DNA of 64,000 nucleotides from Nilaparvata lugens (taxonomy: Eukaryota > Arthropoda > Insecta > Hemiptera > Delphacidae): assembly GCF_014356525.2 (NCBI RefSeq), contig NC_052517.1:7025500-7089499 (forward strand), given 5' to 3'. The notes under the pieces are model-generated. The model was given only the letters and a program-made list of their open reading frames with translations, did no database searches and was not told the origin of the DNA. Made by a program: the position numbers and the translations under genes. This document shows positions 1 through 12,390 of the stretch, in pieces. How positions within the stretch are numbered: position 1 is the first letter of the stretch; every line of letters starts with the position of its first letter.

Positions 1-48
1 CAGAGCCCCCTGGCTAGACGGATATGGCGAGCGAAGCGAGCCTGACGG

Positions 49-318
49 CTAGTGATGAATAATTCTATAGTCTGACTTTTACTCTAATATTGGCGTATGA
101 AGGAGGCTCCTTTTTCCTTTTATATTATCCTTGAAATGCCAAATTTCCAAAAACCTTGTATATACGTCGACGCGCAATTTAAAAAGGAACATACCTGTCG
201 AATTTCATGAAAATCTATTACCGCGTTTCACCGTAAATGCGCAACATATAAACATTTAAACATTAAGAGAAATGCCAAACCGTCGACTTGAATCTTAGAC
301 CTCACTTCGCTCGGTCAA
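49..318 (-). repeat. R1 dispersed repeat, partial copy
   Basis: R1 is defined here as the family that begins TTGACCGAGCGAAGTGAGG and ends ...CACAGAACTACTAG. This copy lies in reverse, ends at the GACCGAG terminus at 318, and lacks the CTAG-side half. About a dozen copies occur in the window. No coding capacity is seen. The transposon class is unresolved. Confidence 0.8.
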
Positions 319-320
319 TA

Positions 321-537
321 ATATAATAAAGGAAAGAATTGGCTTATACACGTAGGGGATAGGAAGTTCACGAATGACGCATCATCACGTCTCAACTACT
401 CAACTCATTAACTTGAAATTTTGCATATAGATGCTTAATTAACCGAGGGTGGTTGTAGGCCTAGTTCGAATTCTTCAAGATTTCAGTAGGTCAAGTTTTT
501 AATTAGTTTTTTGCGAAGCACGGGTTACCTGTTAGTA
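321..537 (+). repeat. R2 dispersed repeat
   Basis: R2 runs from ATAATAAAGGAAAGAATTGG to GCACGGGTTACCTG. Related copies lie at 2215-2672, 7645-7809, 13120-13300, 38845-39058 and 58904-59120. The terminal motif around ACCCGTGCTCCGCA resembles ends common in insect non-autonomous elements. It is non-coding. Class unresolved. Confidence 0.7.
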
Positions 538-569
538 ATAAATGAGACATTAATGTAGAAAAGTGTAAT

Positions 570-1345
570 GATGATTGATTTGAAATTTGATCAACTCTTG
601 GTCAAGAGTTGAAAACTATTCCCATGAAACTTGGTGTGTAGATAGTTAAGAGATGGAGGAATAAGCGTAGAAGGGAATTAAAGAGGAAAAGAAAGAGGAG
701 AAGTACTAGAAGAAGAAAAGAGAAGAAGAAGAAGAAGAAGAAGAAGAAGAAGAAGAAGAAGAAGCAGCAGAAGAAATATAAGAATAAGTAAAAGTAGAGA
801 GGGTTGGCAAAATTGTTGCTAAAAGCGTACAAATGGTGATTGATTAATTTGGCCAAATAATGTTGAAAAGATTTTCATGTATTTGTTATGAAACGTTAAG
901 AGGAGAGTAAGAAGTGATAGAAAGAGGAGTAGAAGAAGAAGAAGAAGGAGGAGAATAAGGAGAAGAAAAGAGGATTGGCAAATTTTGATGCTAGGATCAT
1001 GGAAATAGTGATTGATTAATTTCAAGAAATGCTAGAATTGATTTCCATGTACAGTTAAGTAACTTGGTGCGGAAAGTTAAGAGAAGAGAAGAAGTGCTAG
1101 AAAGAGAGGAAGGAGGAGAATAAGAAGGAGAAGAAAAGAGGATTGGCAAATTGATGCTAGCTAGGATCATGAAAACAGTGATTGATTGATTTCAAGAAAT
1201 GTTAAAAATGATTTCTATGTGCAGTAGAGTAACTTGGTGCGGAAAGTTAAGAGAAGAGAGGAAGTGCTAGAAGGAGAAGAAGAAGAAGAAAGAGCAGGAG
1301 GAGGAGGAGGAGGAGGAGGAGAAGATTGATAAATTTGACGGTGGA
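570..1345. repeat. Four diverged ~171-bp tandem units with embedded GAA tracts
   Basis: The phrase GTGATTGATTAAT recurs at 836, 1008 and (with one change) 1178, giving periods of 172 and 170 bp. A more diverged first unit lies near 570. Each unit has a variable (GAA)n/(GGA)n block, longest at about 720-770 and 1265-1322. Open frames here are low-complexity translations, not genes. Confidence 0.75.
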
Positions 1346-1504
1346 AATGGCCAAAATGATAAAGCCTTGTTGGTGAAAAAGTAGAATCTTGTTTGCATCT
1401 ATAATGAGAGTGACTCCGGAATTTCTTTTTCATTTGCATTTTATATGTGTGATGACTTCTCGCTCTGTTACTGTTACAGTGGTTTACTTTTATCTTCATT
1501 CCGT

Positions 1505-1517
1505 CTCCTCTTCTTCT

Positions 1518-1550
<33 letters not shown>

Positions 1551-1575
1551 CCTTCTTCTCCTTCTTTCCCTCTTT
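1505..1575. repeat. (TTC)n microsatellite
   Basis: A run of TTC triplets with CTC interruptions. Overlapping poly-Ser and poly-Phe frames are artefacts. 1576-2095 is AT-rich sequence with no recognised gene. Confidence 0.9.
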
Positions 1576-2095
1576 GACACAGATTCGCTCATCAATCTCA
1601 ATCCTTTTCCACATGTTTTATTATTCTATTTGCATAAATCATCATTTTCATCTCATCTTTTTTTCCACACACGCCTTAAAACACTGATTTAGGTGTTCCA
1701 GAAATATGGAAATAATTCTTTCTTTATTTTTTTGATTTACTCTTTTGGGATCATCTTCCTCACGATAGAAATAAAGTTTACTTTTTGTGTAGTTGAGAAG
1801 TTGATATTGTGGTAATTATTCATATTGAATGTTTATCAGAGATTGACAATGGTGTAATAACCGAAACCGGTCTTTCTAATTATCAATAAATCAGTTGTTT
1901 TTTGACAATTTTTTAGTCTTTTTTCATTCAAAATAAAGTTTAATCAAACTTATGGAATATTATTCTAGAAATTTATTGCAATTTTTACTTACAATTTCTC
2001 GTAATATTGTAGATAAAGATGAGTTTTCAATAGAAAACGTTCTGTAAAAAGAGTTAAACTATTTCAGTATGAAATCAGTTATAACCTTATCTAAA

Positions 2096-2192
2096 TTTGG
2101 GAGAGGAATAGCACAAGGTTTTCTTATTTTTTCTCTCCCTATCATTTTGATGATGTACTTACTGTATGAATCAATAAAGAATAAAGAATGAT
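2096..2192 (+). repeat. R3 retroposon-like tail
   Basis: Contains a 'TTTGGGAGAGGAATAGCACAA...CTCTCCC' block followed by an AATAAA-rich end. Related sequence occurs near 4810, 12890, 13640, 27640, 28220, 30900, 48260, 56280, 56880 and 63680, usually beside (TTTA)n or (AAAT)n. This is consistent with a SINE or LINE 3' end. Class inferred only. Confidence 0.5.
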
Positions 2193-2214
2193 TAGTCATT
2201 AAATTTAATTAATA

Positions 2215-2672
2215 AAGGAGGAATTGGCTAATCATTGGAATGACGCATCATCACGTCTCAACTACTCAACTGATTAACTTTAAATTTTGCATATAAATTC
2301 TTAATTCACCGACGTTGGATATAGGCTCATGTTCATTTCCTATTAATCAATATTCATAAATTATAATTCAATAATGAAACAAAAATTATTTGTGATTCAA
2401 AGTTTACATAACTATAAAAGCCCAACGGAACAAGTGACTCTGTAGCTTAATAATATTGGTAACACGCACGACTCATGGATGGAAGTTTGCGGGTTCGTGA
2501 GAAAACGCATTTTTTTGGTTGAAAATATTCAACTCTGATGTAGATTATCCACGTAATTTGGACAGAATAATAGATAATTATCATATTTTTTATGTTTCCT
2601 GGGCATAAGGAGATAGCATTATTTAAAAAAACCGAATTTTTCCCGGTGCGAAGCATGGGTTACCTTCCAGTA
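2215..2672 (+). repeat. R2 copy split by unrelated sequence
   Basis: The 5' part (about 2215-2340) and the terminal GAAGCATGGGTTACC part (about 2645-2672) match R2, with about 300 bp of unrelated AT-rich sequence between them. Confidence 0.5.
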
Positions 2673-3040
2673 TTATAATAGATGAAGATATGAATACATG
2701 AATATATACACAAAACTGTAGAAAATCAATCAAAATCTCTATCTAATAAAAACTTCTCTCAAATTTCTAAACAAGTATCGATTTATATCCATCTTTCAAA
2801 TGTCATAATTTCTTTCCATGTGGTACCAACTTTTACTTATCTATCCGTAGTAATTTATCAATGTATCCTCCTCACTATATTTTGAATTCCAACTTTCTAA
2901 CTACTTTTCATAAGAATAGAACAATCGATCTCCACTTGTATTCTTCACGAATCTATTCTTGTCTTCTTATATTTCTTTTTGTGAAACTCTCTCTTTGGTT
3001 CATGATTGTTATTGCGGTGTTGTTGGCTTTTGGTATCTGC

Positions 3041-3875
3041 CTCTTCTTTTTTCTCCTCCTCCTCCTTCTTTTATTCCTCCTCCTCCTCCTCTCCTCCTCC
3101 TCCTCCTCCTTCTCCTCCTCCTCCTTCTCCTCTTCCTTATTTTCTCCTTCCTCCTTATCTTCTAACTTCTTTTCATCCTTCCCATCCTCCACATCGTCCT
3201 TCTCTTTCTCCTTCTCCTCCTCCTCCTCGTCATCCTTTTCCTCTTCCTTCTCCTCCTCCTTCTCTTCCTCTTCCTCCTCCTCCCTCTTCTTTCTCCTCCA
3301 CCTCCTAATACTCTTCCTCTTCCTAAAACTTATACTTCACTCTTACTCCTTTTTCTCTATATCATTTTATTCCTCGTCTCTCTCTTTCCTTATGCCATCT
3401 CCCGCTTCTTTGTTTCTTTTTCCTTCTTCCTCCCCGACTCATCCTCCCTTGTTCAATCCGATTCCTTTTACTAATCTTTCCCTTCTTCCAAGAGCACCAC
3501 CCGGCTTCTCTTCCTCCTCCTCCTTCTTCACCATTCCCTTCTCCTCATCTTTTCGATGATTCTTCTCACCAATCTCATACACTCTTTTACTCTCATTCCA
3601 CTTCTCCTCCTCTCTCTCATTTCTTTTCCCTTCTTTTTTTCTCTCACATTCTCCGTCCTTTCTTTTTATCATGTTTCTTGGTCATTTTCCTGTTTCTCGT
3701 CATCATCCTCCTCCTCCTCCTCCTGCTTCTACTACTCCTGCTCATCCTCCTTCTACTTCATTCCCTCTTCTCCATCCTCCTTCTTTCTTTTCCTCTTCCT
3801 CCTCCTCCTCCTGCTCCTGCTGCTCCTCCTCCTGCTCCTGCTGCTCCTCCTCCCACTCCTCCTCCTCCTCCTCCT

Positions 3876-3939
<64 letters not shown>

Positions 3940-4132
3940 CTCTTTCTCCACCGTCACATCCTTCACCTTCCCTCCTTCTTCTCTCGTTCTTTCAGCCCTC
4001 AATCTCTCAACACACATTTCATGTTTCCTCCTCTTATGGATTCTCTTCTTCTTTTATGCACTGCTATCTGTCATCCTTCTCATTCTTTTTTTGTTTTCCT
4101 CATCTTCCTCCTCCTCCTCCTTATCCTTCAGC
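3041..4132. repeat. 1.1-kb polypyrimidine tract
   Basis: Almost uninterrupted C/T on the plus strand, with (TCC)n, (TTCC)n and (TGCTCC)n sub-arrays, densest at 3700-3955. All long overlapping frames (poly-Ser, Leu, Pro, or Glu/Arg on the reverse) come from composition. Tracts of this kind can form triplex DNA; that is inference here. Confidence 0.9.
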
Positions 4133-4140
4133 AAAACTAG

Positions 4141-4744
4141 TTCTGTAATCGAATCTCCGGCTTATTGTAGTCAATTGTTGTCGTTTCTTGTTGTTGTCTG
4201 TTGACCTCTCCAAAGCATTCGACGCGCGTTGAAAGCCGTCCCCAAGTTCATAGATCATAGTTCACCACCGCTTTCTCTCTTACCACACTTCTCTCACTCA
4301 GTCTCTCTGTCAGCCGCTTCTTCTTCTATGGCTTCCTCACTTTATACAACCCAGCCTGAACTGAAGAGATCATTTGTATCCGTCATGTTCAGAGATTTAA
4401 CCGCAGATTAGGCGCAATTGGTGTGCTACCGGGTCGGGTGTTGGGGCCATTAATAAAGTTTATTTAAACGATGTTTTCCAATTTGAAGGTTGGATTAGGC
4501 TGCAGTGAGTCCATTATAAAGTTTATTTAGAAAATGTTTTTCGTTTTGGATCGACAATGAAGGTTGGGTTTGGGTCAGCTTTGGTTGTGTGGAAGTATAG
4601 ATGAGTTGTATACAAGGGAATGCTGACTGCTTGAAGCTATATCTGACTATAGGTTCTAGTGAGAAATTCACTGTTCAGACTTTCAAGTAGTAAAAATTAA
4701 GAAAGGCAAAATTAGCTCATTAGTCTTTAGACTAGATGGGGTAT
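4141..4744. other. Unannotated interval
   Basis: No convincing gene is seen. A short direct repeat around 'AAAGTTTATTTA' occurs at about 4453 and 4516. Confidence 0.5.
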
Positions 4745-5440
4745 AGTATTCACCAAAATAAAAAATCTCATTGTAGGTAGAAGTTTTGATAGGTGACTAT
4801 CTAATTATTATTTATTTATTTATACGTGGATACAATAACAAATCATATAAATATGATTGGGAAGGAACAACAGGCTTGGTCCAAAACTATTCCATTCCAA
4901 AATTTTGATTACATGTCCAAAAAATAGGTTATGTTTCTTCTGTAAGAAGTTCAAGCTCAACTTTCGTCCAAAAATAAATATGAGATGCAAATTTCAAATT
5001 TAGAAAAATTGAAACACCAATTTATAGTTAAATATTACACTTAATTATCACTGCACATTGTATTAATTAAGTTATTTTTATGAATTTTGAAGCCAAAAAT
5101 ACACACAAATTCTCACTAAGAACAGCTGATGATCTATGTTCATTCTTCATTATTTTATATACACATTTTATATAGAGTAGTTTAAAATAGCTTCTATGAT
5201 GGCTTACAAAGAATTCTATAGGCTTCTACAGCTCCTAGATGGCTATATAAAGGATTCTATAGGCTTAGAAAGAATTATAAAGGCTTCTATAGCTTCTAGA
5301 TGGCTATAGTATTGACCAATAGAAAAAATCCCATTATATGTAGAAGTTTTGATAGGTGACTCTCTAATTATTATGTTCATTCTTCATTATTTTATATACA
5401 CATTTTATATAGAGAAGTTGTAAATAGCTTCTATTGTGTT
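4745..5440. repeat. Direct repeats around an R3 insertion
   Basis: About 70 bp ending 'GAAGTTTTGATAGGTGACT' near 4800 recurs ending near 5360. A second ~65-bp repeat ('TTATATACACATTTTATAT') lies at 5153-5206 and 5389-5440. R3 sequence (about 4805-4935) follows the first copy. This is consistent with an old local duplication. Confidence 0.55.
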
Positions 5441-5633
5441 ACATTAAATTCATTCATTGTGGAACATTAATCTTAATCATGTAGTTTTCGCATCTCCTTT
5501 TTCCCCAATTTGTTTTGTCATGTATTCATCTTTTCAATCCTTAATCGTCTATCCTTTTCATCTATCCTTCTCTATTTAAATACATCTATTTATGAACAAC
5601 AAATTATTGAGATCTGTATTATTTTATCCATAT

Positions 5634-6629
5634 TGTGATGAATCTTTCAAATAGACCTCATGAGAAGAAAGAAAATTGTGATTACCTTTTAAAATGAAAG
5701 AATTTGCTAAATGAATAGTTAGCAACCGAGCGATAAAGCTTACTTATCAATAACTGTATATTAGATAAGAGTACCGTTCTGTACCGAACATTTTCTAAAA
5801 AAATTATTCAATAAAATTATAATTATTTTGCAAATAAAGCACAAATTATTTACGAATTGCTCATTGATTTTGAGGTTACACTTTGTTTACTATCGATCAG
5901 ATGTTTTTAAAACAGTTCGAACGCAGCTGACTGATTCAAAATATTGTCAAATGTCATGCTGGCTTCACGTAAGATATAATACCATCTCTAAAAATTATAA
6001 AACTATCAATAAAGGACCAAGAATTTCAAAATAAAAAATAAAATGTATGTATTATCGTTGAAATTATTTATTATTTAAGAAATTATATTATATGTCAGGT
6101 CTTATTGTAACTAAATAGGTCATAGCATGAAATTATATTATTGATAAAACGGCAGAAATTAATTATAACGGTCTCAAACCTAATAAAAATTGTATAAGAA
6201 TATTAATTTATTAATGATTTAATTCAACTGAACCACATGGTAATTAAATCTCTTTGGCAAGCCTAAGCCAATCATAGTGCATAGAAATAGCACCAAGAAG
6301 GTGATCGTTTGAAAGCAACACATGTTAATCTATTATCAGACAACAACCCTGCCTTATAATTTACGCTAGCACATGTATATTGTATGAGAGAAACTATGTC
6401 TAGAAGATTAAGCAGTTTTAAGAATTACATAAATTGAATTATTATTGTAATTAAAGGAATTATATTCTACTGCTTGCCACTGACGTCATGTCTACGTCAC
6501 AAGCATTCTACCAATGGCAAATTTTTATGCAAATTATTACATCGAGATTCTCAAAAGAAAGGTCTAGCCAAGAAGCTTAGAGAGAAAGACAGCACTTCCC
6601 TTTTGAAATCCTCACCGTTCAGATCTCTT
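5634..6629 (-). mobile_element. R4 element, one end (996 bp)
   Basis: Matches the reverse complement of 60640-61634, the end of the complete 2.5-kb R4 element at 59129-61634. It begins at the TGTGATGAAT terminus and stops abruptly where R5 begins at 6630. It keeps a CRE-like TGACGTCA (6481-6488), CCAAT (6511) and octamer ATGCAAAT (6527-6534). No protein is recognised. Confidence 0.75.
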
Positions 6630-6925
6630 GAAAATCTCTACAATTAATGTTGAGTAACATTTTCACCTAAAATAGAAAACGCTCGAAATTCGAGAAAATG
6701 TTATTATTAAATTGCAAACTGTTGGGCTCTGTTGATTCTATTAAATGATTCACTATGAAGAGATAGCAGAGCTCGTGTGTCTCCAGCGTTATTGTCCTGT
6801 CACCAGCTGGCTTAGATCTTTGTTTATAAGTAGACTTGAGATGCGCGGGAACACTAGCGTCAGGTGATCAATTTTCATAACGGCAAGGAAAGTTGTGTGA
6901 GTGCGCCACACCAGATTTTTAAGAA
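6630..6925 (+). repeat. R5 dispersed repeat
   Basis: Runs from 'AAATCTCTACAATTAATG' to 'GTGAGTGCGCCACACCAGA'. It matches 55013-55292 on the same strand and 50858-51135 in reverse. It is non-coding. In the two palindrome arms it lies directly beside R9. 6960-7640 holds AT-rich unique sequence without a recognised gene. Confidence 0.75.
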
Positions 6926-7644
6926 TTGTGTTCTGTTTATCAATAAATAACTAACGAGCAAAGCTCGGTGCCCCGATATTTATAATATTATCAATATTAT
7001 TATTATTATATTATTAATAATTGAACATTATCAACAATAATATTGATATCAGATCAGATATATAGAATAACTCGAATCACAGATATCTACTATAGAGGGC
7101 AGTGGATCTGGAAAAGTGGCAGCAATGTCTTTCTATCATTTCCACTGAGATAATTACATGAATTTCATGATAGATGTGTTAACCAGTTATAACTGAATTT
7201 TGAATCAAAACGGTTTTAACCGCAAAAAGTGATAGACATTGTTTCTTGAATGAAATTACTGTACTCTTCAAATATTACGACAATATTCAAACGGTACAAG
7301 ATTTGCCACTAAAACCAGTATTACCAACTTAATTTCCGTCGTTCAAATTGCCCTAAAATCACGTTTTGTGTCATAGTGACACTACAGTCTGTCAGCATTG
7401 GGTAAATGGGAATAGTTGTAGTTTTGGGTGTGGAAAACTGTCAGTTTAAAGTGAATCTTACTATAGATAGTTTGGAAGAGTTAAACTTCCGGTGATAACT
7501 GCTACTAAATCAGAAACGGTATTATTGTTTTAATTTAAATTTTGGTTGATATAAGTGGGTCGTAGTCTGTTAATGTTGTTCAATTTATTATTTGACCAAG
7601 AAAATATGATGTATATTATTGGTGGATATAACATATATTTAAGA

Positions 7645-7809
7645 CTAGCAGGAAACCCGTGCTCCGCAAAGGTCTATTTTCAAACTTTGCAAACTGAAAA
7701 CTTGACGTAATGATATCTTGAAGAATCTAGAGTAGGCCTATAACCATCCTCGGTAAATTAAGAATCTTTATGCAAAATGTCAAGTTAATGAGTTGAGTAG
7801 TTGAGACGT
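7645..7809 (-). repeat. R2 copy
   Basis: Begins 'CAGGAAACCCGTGCTCCGCA' and runs to 'GTAGTTGAGACGTGAT', then joins pyrimidine-rich sequence. Confidence 0.65.
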
Positions 7810-7982
7810 GATCTTCTTCACCTCCTACTCATCCTTCCATCTCAGTCCTCATCCTCCTCCTTCTCATCATCATTGTCCTTATCCCCCTCTCCTTTATCTT
7901 CTTCGTCTTTTCTCCACTTTCTTTCCTCTCTCATTCAATTATCGATTCTTTCTCATTCTCTCACTCTTTCCATCTCCATCTC

Positions 7983-8100
<118 letters not shown>

Positions 8101-8390
8101 AGTGCGGTTAAGTGCTGATGGGGAGGGTATCCTTGATACCCTCTCTGAGAATGGACTTCTTAAGGTCCAAACTTCACCGTTTCATGTGAAAACATTACAG
8201 TAGTACCTTAACTTTTGCATTTTTCATCACTTTTCTTGCTCAATATTATTGTAGAACTCATTAGTTTAATATGATTCACCATGTCATTTTACCGCTACTG
8301 GTATTTATTTTTAACGCTAGAACGTAAGTTGAATATTATGTTTTGTTTAACTCATGAATAAAGGAATCTGAATCTAAATCTCTCTCTCTC

Positions 8391-8690
8391 TTTTGGTAGA
8401 GAGTTAGTGGGGAGGATATTTTTAATATTCATTCCGAAGAATGGACATTGATATGTCCAAAGCTCCGCCAATTTATGTAGATGCATAACAATATAATTAT
8501 CTATAGTTATTATATTACAAATTACTTTTTCATATCATATACAGTTCAATAATTATTTTGTTAGTCTATATTATGTAAATTCATCTATAATTTTGCTGTA
8601 TTGTAAGCTATTGTATATAAGTGTATAAGCCAGTATATATTGTAATCTACATAATAAAGTACTCAATCAATCAATCAATCTCTTACTCTC
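8391..8690 (+). repeat. R6: copy of the LINE 3' tail
   Basis: 'TTGGTAGAGAGTTAGTGGGG' to '(TCAA)n' closely matches the two tail units at 37839-38140 and 38145-38427 that end the LINE insertion. It is therefore probably a 5'-truncated LINE copy. 8112-8380 is a more diverged relative with the same paired-tetranucleotide layout. Confidence 0.7.
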
Positions 8691-9076
8691 ACTCTCTCAC
8701 TCTGTCCCTCTCCATCTCTCAAACGTTATCCAATCACACTCTCTCTCTCACTCTTTCCCTCTCCGTCTCTCGAACTTTATCTTCCAATCTCGCTGTCTCT
8801 CTCTCCTTCAAGTATTCAAGTAATACTTAATTGATCAAAGCTGCTCTCCCTAATTAGTGCCCAATTAATTGGTTCTTTGTTTAGACTACTTCAATTTATT
8901 GAAAAATCGCAAAAACTTTTCAACTTTCAGACTGTGTAATGACTCAATAATGACTATAATTATCCTGCCCGCAATATCAATAGAAAAATGAAAAGGCAAA
9001 ATTATTTCTGTAGGAAAAAAATTGGCTGAGAACTTTTAATATTCTACAGTTTGAAGTGAATCTTATTTGAAAATTA

Positions 9077-9473
9077 CTAGTAGTTCTGTGAACAGTAGAC
9101 CTCACGCAGTATTCTCATCCACAAGTACCTGATTGAAACTATAGACCTTACGGAAATACATCAATGGACTGGCTTTTCCACACATCTGTGTAATCACTTG
9201 TCAGCTGATTTATGATGAATAATAATTCTATAGTCTGATTTTTAGTCTAATATTGTCGTATGAAGGAGGCTCCTTTTTCCTTTTATATTATCCTTGAAAT
9301 GCAAAATTTCCAAAAACCTTGTATATACGTCGACGCGCAATTTAAAAAGGAACATACCTGTCAAATTTCATGAAAATCTATTACCGCGTTTCGCCGTAAA
9401 TGCGCAACATATAAACATTAAGAGAAATGCCAAACCATCGACTTGAATCTTAGACCTCACTTCGCTCGGTCAA
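9077..9473 (-). repeat. R1 full-length copy
   Basis: Complete copy of about 397 bp from CTAG (9077) to the GACCGAG terminus (9473). Its companions in the window show this to be the usual full length. Confidence 0.85.
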
Positions 9474-9540
9474 CTAAATAAAATCTCACCAATACAGTGG
9501 TAGTAAAATCCACGTTTCATAGTCACTGGAAACGATATTG

Positions 9541-9695
9541 AGGCATACTACAGTCCACGTTATAATGGCAGTGTTTGATTAGCAATGGTATTGCTATCCT
9601 TGTCTATCATTCAACAAAGCGGATAGCGCTATCTCTTTCTCGCTTTGCTGTGTTGCTATATCGTCTTTCAACAATGTAGAATTAATAATTAATTA
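9541..9695 (+). repeat. R7 MITE-like repeat
   Basis: Contains the R7 phrases 'CCACGTTATAATGGCAGT' and 'GATAGCGCTATC'. R7 copies also occur at 27840-27990, 28087-28626, 28925-29040 and 49923-50635. The 28087 copy shows terminal inverted repeats. Confidence 0.6.
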
Positions 9696-9805
9696 ACAAA
9701 ATATTTCATCCTAATTATGAAAATTCATTATGAAATTATTGAAAAATATAATTCCTTGCTCAATAAAATATAATTGATTATTTCAAACGAGAATGGACAG
9801 TTAAT

Positions 9806-9914
9806 TGACCGAGCGAAGTGAGGTCTAAGATTCAAGTCGTCTGTTTGGCATTTCTCTTAATGTTTAAATGTTTATATGTTTTTATGATGCGCATTTACGG
9901 CGAAACGCGGTAAT
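9806..9914 (+). repeat. R1 copy running into assembly gap
   Basis: Begins at TTGACCGAGCG-type sequence and is cut by the N block at 9915. Confidence 0.8.
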
Positions 9915-10014
9915 NNNNNNNNNNNNNNNNNNNNNNNNNNNNNNNNNNNNNNNNNNNNNNNNNNNNNNNNNNNNNNNNNNNNNNNNNNNNNNNNNNNNNN
10001 NNNNNNNNNNNNNN
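9915..10014. other. Assembly gap (100 N)
   Basis: Exactly 100 Ns, a placeholder length. Frames that read through it have no meaning. Confidence 0.99.
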
Positions 10015-10082
10015 TCCTCCTCCTCCTCCTCCTCCTCCTCCTCAATCTCATCCTCCTCATCCTACTCCTCCTCCTCCTCATT
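10015..10082. repeat. (TCC)n microsatellite at gap edge
   Basis: Trinucleotide tract next to the gap and probably the cause of the assembly break. 10083-10500 shows no recognised gene. Confidence 0.9.
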
Positions 10083-10504
10083 CTGCTCTTCTTTTTTCCC
10101 GTTCAACAACATCAGATAACATCTGTCCAGCATTTAACAGGTGACCTATACTCAGATCCTCTCTAATTTGTCAGCATAAATTCAACGGAAAGCATTGACG
10201 TCATCCACACGCAACACTGACAGATCATAGTTCACATAAATTCATCTCATAGTGTCAGTATTGATAGAATGGTAAGCGCTGTTGTTGGCTTATGAGGAAT
10301 ACTGACAGTTGAAACTGGAACAGAGTGCATACACTATAATGGTATTGGCTTCAGATTGTTGAAGGAATGTCGCTGAGATATAAAACAAGAATCGGTCGGA
10401 AAAAGTTGAACCCTGTAATTCTGAAACCGTGTGATACTTTGAGGTCAATTCAAAGAATCTTGTACAAAATTGGTTTGAATTTGGTCAATTTTCATACTCA
10501 AACT

Positions 10505-11600
10505 ATCTAGCCCGGCGAACTTCGTACCGCCAAATAGTTTAATGCATCTCATGACAATCTTTAGCTGAATGCACACCTGAGGAGGCGCGATGCGGCATTT
10601 TATTTATATAGATAATTTTCCAACTGCAATAGTTATTTGTGCAACTAGTGCGCAAAGTGTCAGTTTGCTGCACCGAAAGAAACGTTACGCCCGAGCGTAG
10701 GCGAGGGCAGGAATGGTTTCTTGAGTGCAGCAGAGAGGAACTTTGCGCACGTATTTCACATTAAGTTTTTCCTACAGTTACCATTGAATATGAAAAGTGG
10801 GTAATTAGGGTAAAAAATTGCTGAAATGCATCAAATGTTTTTCTGTGTAATTTTATTATTGTAAAAACCTAATCCTAAAATCCTAAAGTCCCGTTGTCCT
10901 TGGTTATAATATAATGAATAATAATTAGCGCGTTGTGCTTGGTTGCACCTCTGCTCACTATAGCAGCCACAGCAGTCACTGTTACCAACTTCATTTTGAT
11001 TTTGCTGCACTGTTGCTCCATATAACCTACTAAGTATTTTGCGTTGCCATGTTGCAAATCTGGAGTGCAGAAAAATTTTCCCGCCACTAGAGCGGAAAAG
11101 TGATTCTTTGCGTTCTGTAATCAGTGCAGCAATGGCCACTTTCCAACGTACCGTAGGAAAAATAAATAATTTACTAAAAATCAATTGATTTTGAACACTG
11201 AAGACATCACAATTATTCGAAACAAGGCAAAATAGTTTAAAGCATCTCATGACAATCTTTAGCTGTATGCACACCTGAGGAGGTGCGATGCGGCATTTTA
11301 TTTATTATAGGCTAGATAATTTTTCAACTGTAAAATAAATAATTTACTAAAAATCAATTAATTCTAAACACAGAAAACAGCACAATTATTCGAAACAAAT
11401 CAAAATAGTTTAAAGCATCTCATGACAAACTTTAGGTGGATGCACACCTGAGGAGGCGCGATGCGGCATTTTATTTATATAGATAATTTTCCAACAGGAA
11501 AATAAATAATTCACTAAAAATCAATTAATTCTGAACACAGAAAGCAGCACAATTATTCGAAACAAAGCAATGTATTTAAAGCATGAAAGTCTTTAACCTG
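10505..11600. repeat. R8: ~165-bp units, tandem from 11158
   Basis: The phrase 'GCATCTCATGACAA' followed by 'ACACCTGAGGAGG' and 'GATGCGGCATTTTATTTA' occurs at about 10543, 11243 and 11416. Intervening 'AATAATTTACTAAAAATCAA' blocks define about 2.6 tandem units over 11158-11600. Between 10625 and 11157 is unrelated sequence, including a 147-codon minus frame (10831-11274) that I do not consider a gene because it runs into the array. Confidence 0.7.
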
Positions 11601-11903
11601 AGGCCGCACTGCTGGATGGTTACACACAGAACAGTCATTTTGTTTTTAGTCGGGGCGTTTAGAATAAAATACATGGGCGGTTTAGGAGCAGCACACACTC
11701 TTGTCTACTATCTACCGACGGCTGTTGTATGACGCCAATGATTATAACAGATGTTTTTATTTCTGTGTGTGGCCAGCTCAACAAATCTTCTCCCATAAGG
11801 ATTACATGTAAACTTAGAAGGACCGTAGGAAAGAGTCCTGAAGTTGGATTATAAATTTGAAAGGCCATAAACCTGGTCCTGAACATAACAAACACAACTA
11901 AAA

Positions 11904-12298
11904 CTAGTGAACTCTGTGAACAGTAGACCTCACGCAGTATTCTCATCCACAAGTACCTGATTGAAACTAAAGACCTTATGGAAATACAGCAATAGACTGG
12001 CTTCTCCACACATCTGTGTAATCACTTGTCAGCTGATTTATGATGAATAATTCTATAGTCTGATTTTTACTCTAATATTGGCGTATGAAGGAGGCTCCTT
12101 TTTCCTTTTATATTATCCTCGAAATGCAAAATTTCCAAGAACCTTGTATATACGTCGACGCGCAATTGAAAAAGGAACATACCTGTAAAATTTCATGAAA
12201 ATCTATTACCGCGTTTCGCCGAAAATGCGCAACATATAAACATTAAGAGAAATGCCAAACCGTCGTCTTGAATCTTAGACCTCATTTCACTCGGTCAA
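11904..12298 (-). repeat. R1 full-length copy
   Basis: From CTAG to the GACCGAG terminus. The CTAG is followed (reading outward) by T, as in the other copies. Confidence 0.85.
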
Positions 12299-12390
12299 TT
12301 ATGTTGGTAAATTATATTTCTCCATGGTTGGAAAACGATCTGGCAACGTTGCAGAGCTAGAAAAGGATAGCGCTATTCGCTTTGTCTAAT

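Noticed and set aside
602..1687. Poly-Phe, poly-Ser and poly-Arg frames
   Set aside because: They are translations of GAA/TTC tracts; overlapping frames on both strands are equally long.
2861..4204. Several 90-230-codon Ser/Leu/Pro or Glu frames
   Set aside because: The whole stretch is a polypyrimidine tract; composition alone keeps the frames open.
9077..9473. Firm classification of R1 as a Helitron
   Set aside because: CTAG|T and a small hairpin fit, but the other end is not TC and no Rep/helicase partner is in the window.
9868..10119. ORFs through the N gaps (also 53457-53911)
   Set aside because: They cross unknown sequence, so the translation has no meaning.
10831..11274. 147-codon minus-strand ORF
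   Set aside because: It runs into the R8 tandem array, has no recognised motif and no splice or start support.
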